Shown here: in pieces, positions 59,101 through 64,000 of the stretch
Numbering within the stretch: the first letter of the stretch is position 1
Layout: every line of letters begins with the position of its first letter
NCBI GenBank assembly: GCA_934045905.1
Contig: OW203767.1
Span: forward strand, 25,924,785-25,988,784
Length of the DNA: 64,000 nucleotides
From: Leuctra nigra
Taxonomy: Eukaryota; Arthropoda; Insecta; Plecoptera; Leuctridae
Reading direction: 5' to 3'
The notes under the pieces: model-generated
Databases searched by the model: none
What the model saw: only the letters and a program-made list of their open reading frames with translations
Told to the model about the DNA's origin: nothing
Program-made: the position numbers and the translations under genes

Positions 59101-62100
59101 TATAAATTTGACACTTGACACTTGGGGGGGGGGGGGGGGGAGAAGACATGTTCAAACCTTGCCCCTCAGGCATTTTTTGGTTTTTCGACACTTTGAAATT
59201 ATTTGTTTGTGTATTTTTTGTTTACAAAATGATCACCACACAAATTGTATGTTTTCCTGACATCCAGGGGGGGGGGGGGGGGAAGACAAGCGCCTCCCCC
59301 CCCCTCCCCCTGTGGACGCCCATCCATGTAAGTGTCAAACATCCAAGTGCAATTTTACCGTGAAATAGGTGCCTCTCCGCCGCAGGTGGCAGGGTGACAT
59401 TTTTACCAGCTATTATTGTAACTACCTACTATTTGTCAATAAAGTGTTAGGTAAATGCTCAATATTCAATGCAAGATGCTCTCTGTATGTAACAGTAATT
59501 GGGGGTTTCAAAGGAGTAGGTATAATATAATTGAAATGACTGCTCACTTACCGTTTTCCTGAGAGATCGTATAGGTATTCCAAATTGTGTTTTTTCACTG
59601 TTTAGAATCCGCGTAAAACTGTGTACATTATACTAACAAAAGAATGATGTTTTTCAAAATTATACATTAACAATTGATTAATGTATTTGAATGCATTTAC
59701 TATCAGTAGTTACTGTAAAGAACAGAGCGTTGTCACATAAATCACAACTGATTAAAAAACAGCTCGAACTTCACACAGCAGTCTCCACCCGCCTGACTGG
59801 GGACTGACTGACTGAAGATTTGATGTCGATGCAAAACTAGCTCGATCTAGTTCAGCGTGAGAACAATGATGAATCATATTATTCAAAAAAACCGTTGTAT
59901 CAGAGTTATGCAGATAAAGTCAGAATAGTCAAGACCTGATGTCAGACATAACCAGAAGGATTCAGAACGCACGAACATTTCCAGAACATACCAGATAATA
60001 CCAGACGCTTTGAGACAATGTCTATCCAGACCAAGCCAGACAATACCAGAATGACACCAGACCATAGTTCATTCACCAGAATATCTCAGAACTTACAAGA
60101 CAATTATCCAGACAAAACCAGACGATACCAGACCAGCTACCAGAATACACCAGATACAGAAAATATCAGAATATACCAGAAGAAATCAGACACAGGTCTA
60201 ACCAGACTAAACCAGACAATTCCAGAACTACACCAGATCAGTTCATTCACCAGAATATCTCAGAACTTACCAGACAATTATCCAGACAAAACCAGACGAT
60301 ACCCAGACCAGCTACCAGAATACACCAGATCCAGAAAATATCAGAATATACCAGAAGAAATCAGACATAGGTCTAACCAGACTAAACCAGACTATTCCAG
60401 AATTACACCAGATCAGTTAGAACACCAGGTTAACTCAGAACGTACCAGACATGTCAGTCCAGCAGACTATACCAGACGAAACCAGAATACACCACATCCA
60501 GAAAATACCAGATAATACCAGACGTTTTCAGACATTGTCTATCCAGATCAATCCAGACGATACCAGAATGGAACCAGACCAGTTCATTCACCAGAATATA
60601 TCAGAAATGATCCAGTCAGTTCTACCCAGACTATACCAGACGAAACCAGAATACACCAGATCCAGAGATTTCCAGATATACCAGACGTATTCGACAATGT
60701 CCATCCAGACCAATCCAGACGATACCAGAAGGAAACCAGGCCAGTTTATTCACTAAACTATACCAGAAGTAATCGAAGTAGTTCTATCCAGACCCAGCCA
60801 TTCTGGTATCGTCTGGCTTAGAATAGAATGGAATAGAATTTTCATTATTTTGCTTGCTGGATAAACAGTGTCTGATACGTCTAGTAAATTCTGGTGAATG
60901 AACTGGTCTGGTTTCATTCTGGTATCGTCTGGCTTGGTCCGGATAGACCGTATCTGAAAACGTCTGGTAGTATAATCTGGTATATTCTGGATCTGAAATG
61001 TTCTGGTTTCGTCTGGTTTTGTCTGGATAATTGTCTGGTAAGTTCTGAGATATTCTGGTGCTGAACTATGGTCTGGTGTCATTCTGGAATGGTCTGGTTT
61101 AGTCTGGTTAGAACTCTGTCTGATTTCTTCTGGTATATTCTGATATTTTCTGGATCTGGTGTATTCTGGTAGCTGGTCTGGTATCGTCTGGTTTTATCTG
61201 GATAATTGTCTGGTAAGTTCTGAGATATTCTGGTGAATGAACTGATCTGGTGTTATTCTGGAATTGTCTGGTTTAGTCTGGTTAGAACTATGTCTTATTT
61301 CTTCTAGTATATTCTGATATTTTCTGTATCTGGTGTATTCTGGTAGCTGGTCTGGTATCGTCTGGTTTTGTCTGGATAATTGTCTGGTAAGTTCTGAGAT
61401 ATTCAGGTGAATGAACTATTGTCTGGTGTCATTCTGGAATTGTCTGGTTTAGTCTGGTTAGAACTATGTCTGATTTCTTCTGGTATATTCTGATATTTTC
61501 TGGATCTGGTGTTTTCTGGTAGCTGCTCTGGTATCGTCTGGTTTTGTCTGGATAATTGTCTGGTAAGTTCTGAGATATTCTGGTAAATAAACTGATCTGG
61601 AATTATTCTGGAATTGTCTGGTTTAGTCTGGTTAGAACTATGTTTGATTTCTTCTGGTATATTCTGATATTTTCTGGATCTGATGTATTCTGACAGCTGG
61701 TCTGGTATCGTCTGGTTTTGTCTGGATAATTGTCTGGAGGGTTCTGAGATTTTCTGGTGAATAAATTGATCTGGTGTCATTCTGGAATTGTCTGGTTTAT
61801 CTGGTTAAAACTATGTCTGATTTCTTCTCGTATATTCTGGTGAAAGTAATTGTCTGATTCATTCTGGTTTTGTCTTGTAAGTTCTGGCAAGATTTGTTAC
61901 TGGTTTGTCTGATATTTTCTGGTTATTTACTTTTTCTTGATTTGTCTGGATCTATCTTGATAACTCTGGATTCATTTTGTCTGGTATAGTCTGATATATT
62001 CTTATGTAAGGTTTTCCTGACCTTTCTGGAAAACTCTGAGTCAGTCTTACTTCTTTTGTCTGGTATAGTCTGGCTATGCCTGATTAATTCTGGTTGTCTG

Positions 62101-64000
62101 GAGAAATCTGGAAAACTCTGAGTTAGTCTGACTAATTTGTCTGGTTTATTCTGATTATGCCTGAATAATTCTGGCGTCTCGAGCTTCTCTGGTAAACTCT
62201 GGTAAACTCTGGAAGAGTCGGGTGAAAGTGTGTCTGGATTCTGAGATTGTCTGAAATTCACTGGGAATGTCTGGTAAATACTCCAGATTTTATCAGAAAT
62301 GTCATGTTTTTTTCAAGCAGGGTACACACATCCATTCGCTAAATAAATAAATATAGTTTTCTAAGGCCCGGTTGCACCATGTCATGATAAGTAAGATACA
62401 GTTCACTTAGCCTAAAATATAAAATGTATGTGTTCTTCTAATTTTCTTATTCTACGGTAGAATGTTTGCGTTAAATTAACTTTTTCTATGTATACACAAA
62501 ATATTCAACTGATTCAATTTTTTTTTCTGCGACTAGCATCATTCCACCACCGAGCAACTCGACCAGCACTACTCCCCGCTCCACATTGACTACAAGCTTC
62601 ATTGCACCGAGCAACTCGACCAGCACTACTCCCCGCTCCACATTGACTACAAGCTTCATTGCACCGAGCAACTCGACCAGCACTACTCCCTGCTCCACAT
62701 TGACTACAAGCTTCATTGCACCGAGCAACTCGGCCAGCACTACTCCCCACTCCACATTGACTACAAGCTTCATTGCACCGAGCAACTCGGATATCATTCC
62801 AATAGCTGGCACTTTTGATGCTGGTTGGCAAATGAGGGGCAATGGTAGAAGCTACAATAGCCAGTCAGGTATGTACAGAAACTGTTTGTATCTCAAACTG
62901 CAAAGTCTATAATTTTGTATTTTCACTATATCAAGGCTTCCATCTACTATAATCACTTGAGTAACTAAATTATTTGTTTTCTCTCTCTAGGTCACGGTGC
63001 ACTCATGGGCTACCATACCAGAAAAGTCCTGGACTTCGCCACAAGATGTAAAATTTGCCGCAAGTGTGATAGAAAGGTTCCGAAAGAAGAACACGACTGT
63101 CGGTGCAACTTCACGGGCAGTGCAAAGGCTATGGAGCCCGACGTAGATGTTCAGTTGGTGGCACCCAGCTCCGTTCTCCAGCAATCGCAGGTGAAAGTGA
63201 AGATTCTTGTAGGCGACGACGACAGTTCTACGATGGCTGCTTTGAGGCGAGATGGAACCAACATCACAAAATGGTCTGACCTGAACCACTGCAAGAAATC
63301 ATTAGGCAATAGTTTTTATAAACTTAAACACAAAAAGCTTTCAACTCCTGTAATCCAATATTTGCAGAAGTGTTTTGGGTATGCTGTTGCACAACATAAG
63401 AACAATCCAATCGAACTTAACAAAGCGTTGCTGAATATTCCAGAACATGTTTTTGGTAAACACGAGAAGTGTGGTTCTTGGTGTCGTTTTAAATGCAAAC
63501 CATTTCCTGAGTCCAGGTATCTTTCGTTACCTAAGGGCGAGTGCTTGACTGGTGATGACCTATATAGTTCGATACGCGAAATATTTGTTGGGTTCGCCAA
63601 CAATTCCACAAAGATTGCCCCTTGCGCTTCAACGCAGGCCAACGAAGCTTTGAATTCTGCAATTTCAGCAAAAAACCCAAAAGCAAAATTTTACAGCGGC
63701 AGTGAATCAAATGACTTTCGCGTTGCTGCTGCAGTAAGTCAAGTAAATATAGGAACTCAATATGTCTTGTCAGTCAATAAATCACTTGGCTTGTCACCTG
63801 GAGCTCACACAGAAAACTTTAGAACCTCTGTTGACAGGAAACGTAGAATGGTCCGAAACAGAAAACTCGTAGTAAAAGACGACGAGTAAACTCGTAGTAA
63901 ACGGCGTCGGTTATTTTTAAAAAATAAACGTTCAAATCATGCCAGCCGAGTTGAAAATAGAGAAGGACTGTCATATGAGTCAGGTATGGGCTTATTAGCA
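47144..64000 (+). CDS. Mutator-type (MULE) DDE transposase, four exons, with an in-frame stop near the end
   Basis: Exons 47144-47363, 47550-47856, 62537-62868 and 62991-63889 join with matching phases to 585 residues. The start is unsure (no ATG in the first exon frame; the true 5' end may lie upstream). Exon 1 has paired cysteines (CEQCALPL, IQCRNCGF). Exon 2 carries GIGAQQLNNVFSMLNI and LLKRHERAVG, typical of the Mutator transposase domain in animals. Exon 3 has the first catalytic Asp in IAGTFDAGWQMRG. Exon 4 has HGALMGYHTRKVLDFATRCK, the cysteine cluster KICRKCDRK with HDCRCNF, the second Asp in VGDDDSST, and a candidate Glu in ASTQANEALN. After the TAA at 63887 the same frame stays open to the window end and includes REGLSYESGMGL, a family-like tail. 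Exon 3 also holds an in-frame 57-bp repeat. The exon 2-3 intron is 14.7 kb. Confidence 0.8.
47395..47475. repeat. CCTA/TAGG microsatellite, self-complementary
   Basis: Alternating CTACCTA and TAGGTAGG words form a low-complexity palindromic tract in the short first intron of the transposase gene. Similar CTACCTAC tracts occur near 44095. Confidence 0.7.
48150..49800. repeat. CCAGAC satellite array, left arm
   Basis: Variable units of about 25-45 bp built from TATCCAGAAGTTATCAGACA and TTACCAGACTATACCAGACA. CAGAC or CCAGA occurs every 8-12 bp throughout. Copies differ by many small changes, so it is older than the 127-bp array. Confidence 0.9.
49821..51462. other. Intronic AT-rich DNA without recognised elements
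   Basis: No exon, tRNA or clear transposon found between the left satellite arm and the hAT-like element at 51471. Confidence 0.4.
51471..52150. mobile_element. Non-autonomous hAT-type element with 8-bp target duplication
   Basis: The ends CAGCGTTTCTTAAACTTTTC and ATTTAAGAATCGCTG are imperfect inverted repeats of the CAGxG...CxCTG type usual for hAT. CGCGGACCCCC occurs near both ends in opposite sense. The flanks ATTTAGAC (51463-51470) and ATTCAGAC (52151-52158) make an 8-bp target duplication with one mismatch. No transposase ORF. Confidence 0.75.
52180..53980. repeat. Diverged tandem repeat, unit about 470-505 bp, about 4 units
   Basis: Marker words recur in order: CTTGGCAAGAGTTTCAGCA, GTCCCTTCTTGGGTA, AATGCCATGNCCCAAG, TTGGTTTGGTGCCATTGTTT, CACCGTACAACAT, GGTATGTAATAACTGAGGAT. 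The GTGTAACGCG words fall at about 52622, 53125 and 53593. The first and last units are the most diverged or incomplete. Confidence 0.85.
53981..54110. repeat. Fragment of a dispersed element with CACACCCCCC-type sequence
   Basis: GGCGCGTAGGAACTTTATTT, TGGGGGGGTCA, GGGGGTCTGGGGGGCCACAC and CCCGCAGGG. A text of this type (gene-less, G-rich, GCGCGTAGGA start) looks like a piece of a degraded transposon; similar words, CCGCAGGG, are near 55380. Confidence 0.35.
54136..54209. repeat. Dispersed direct repeat (partner at 56399-56472)
   Basis: TTTTCAGTTATCAATGACAA, CTCAATTCAATC, CTTCAATAGTAAAAAACTTG and AAGGAAAAATGCTAGTAAAT are shared almost base for base with 56397-56471. In the second copy they lie inside the element at 56085. 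Confidence 0.8.
54840..54935. repeat. GGGTTC hexamer tract (first)
   Basis: Runs of GGGTTC with GGTTCA variants. The flanking words ATCGAACCCG and CAGGGCATCGAA suggest part of a larger dispersed unit. Confidence 0.7.
55808..55960. repeat. GGGTTC hexamer tract (second)
   Basis: Three bursts of GGGTTCGGGTTCGGGTTC separated by short AT-rich pieces, ending GGGTTCGATCCCCTGCCAGT. This is the second occurrence of the hexamer within 1 kb, and the flanks share GATCCNNTNNCAG-like words with the first. Confidence 0.75.
56085..56649. mobile_element. GTAACT-rich element with CAGTGTTGTG/CACAACTCTG ends
   Basis: The left end CAGTGTTGTGAAGTAAC and right end GTAACCACAACTCTG are imperfect inverted repeats, and the body is full of AGTAACTGTAACT-like words. 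This resembles non-autonomous hAT-like elements. No clear target duplication. Confidence 0.45.
57235..57627. mobile_element. MITE with TTTCACATAAAGCGCG terminal inverted repeats
   Basis: AAGCCGGTTTCACATAAAGC with GCGTTTCGCG at the left and GCGCTTTATGTGAAATGGGC with TT at the right are inverted copies; the edges TTA/TTA may be a 3-bp duplication. No ORF. Confidence 0.7.
58440..58625. repeat. Two tandem units with TTGGTTCC and GGAACCAA words
   Basis: GATCAATGTGAAATTATTGTTGTTANTGTATAA-type sequence (about 95-bp spacing) is bracketed by TTGGTTCCNTTTT and AAAAGGAACCAA, so each unit can also fold on itself. A diverged GGAACCAA lies at 58250 too. Confidence 0.65.
58900..59360. repeat. Poly-C/poly-G tract region with repeated GTTTTTCGACACTTTGA
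   Basis: GGTTTTTCGACACTTTGA occurs at about 59038 and 59178, and homopolymer G or C runs lie near 59017, 59126 and 59267. It looks like two or three copies of one G-rich repeat. Such runs are also error-prone in assembly. Confidence 0.55.
59940..60790. repeat. CCAGAC array, right side, plus orientation
   Basis: Words ATATCTCAGAACTTACCAGA, CAATTATCCAGACAAAACCA, GACGATACCAGACCAGCTAC recur at roughly 170-180-bp spacing (60068, 60246). Individual hexamers are the same family as at 48150. Confidence 0.88.
60850..62310. repeat. GTCTGG array, inverted orientation
   Basis: Reverse complement of the same family: TGTCTGGTAAGTTCTGAGAT, ATTCTGGTGAATGAACT and GTCTGGTTTTGTCTGGATAA recur at roughly 170-180-bp spacing (61027, 61209, 61388, 61560). 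With the array ending at 60790 it forms a large inverted repeat around about 50 bp of unrelated sequence. Confidence 0.88.
62543..62795 (+). repeat. 57-bp tandem repeat in transposase exon 3
   Basis: ACCGAGCAACTCGACCAGCA, CTACTCCCCGCTCCACATTG, ACTACAAGCTTCATTGC recur with a 57-bp period, four full units plus part. The length is 19 codons, so the frame is kept; the encoded unit is S/T-rich (TTSFIAPSNSTSTTP). The copy next to IIPIAGTFDAGW is the likely ancestral one. Confidence 0.88.

Larger units (their letters stand above)
48133..62324. mobile_element. Candidate 14.2-kb foldback element with CCAGAC/GTCTGG arms
   Basis: The left end TACCCTGCTTGAAAAA (48133) and the right end TTTTTTTCAAGCAGGGTA (ends 62324) are inverted copies. 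Behind each end lie arrays of the same hexamer family: CCAGAC-rich to about 49800 at the left, GTCTGG-rich from about 60850 at the right. TA at both edges may be a target duplication. The interior has later insertions and no transposase of its own that I can read. Alternatively these are two separate satellite-bearing insertions with like ends. Confidence 0.5.

Noticed and set aside
60018..62261. ORFs of 100-165 codons in the CCAGAC/GTCTGG arrays
   Set aside because: Low-complexity translation of satellite units, in both orientations, with no homologue.

Overview
The window is nuclear DNA of an animal, almost certainly an insect. AT-rich introns with GT..AG splice sites interrupt three insect-type genes, and transposable elements and satellites fill most of the rest. 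Hemiptera is my guess from the style of the genome and its Mutator and LINE families; the order is not proven by the sequence. I reconstructed the spliced genes by matching splice sites, codon phase and family motifs by eye.

Layout. (1) 1-4004, minus: a DEG/ENaC channel subunit of the pickpocket type, six exons, cut off by the left edge, with an 829-bp foldback element in one intron. (2) about 4636-9770, minus: a nearly intact CR1-like LINE whose ORF1 carries a SAP-like motif and a TARG1/OARD1-like macrodomain. (3) 14902-29735, minus: a complete eight-exon acyl-CoA synthetase/luciferase-like adenylating enzyme (522 aa). Its introns hold tRNA-derived SINEs, LINE remnants, a probable solo LTR, a 127-bp satellite copied from the 5' part of its own exon 2 with the splice acceptor, a short repeat copied from the end of exon 5 with the splice donor, and a 1.65-kb minisatellite. 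(4) about 30149-35500, minus: a second LINE with an SGNH-hydrolase ORF1. Its ORF1 and ORF2 lie in one frame, parted by a single UGA. (5) about 36370-44060, minus: an SLC16/monocarboxylate-type transporter, seven exons, N-terminal exons not found. (6) 47144-64000, plus: a Mutator-type DDE transposase gene in four exons. Its 14.7-kb last-but-two intron is almost filled by a 14.2-kb interval with terminal inverted repeats and inverted CCAGAC/GTCTGG arrays.

How parts relate. The three host genes look functionally unrelated (ion channel, acyl activation, membrane transport), and no operon-like logic is expected. The recurring theme is DNA that copies itself around splice sites and foldback structures inside introns. 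The most novel items are the macrodomain LINE, the two ways in which the LINEs seem to express ORF2 without an AUG, the splice-site satellites, and the large inverted-array element in the transposase gene.
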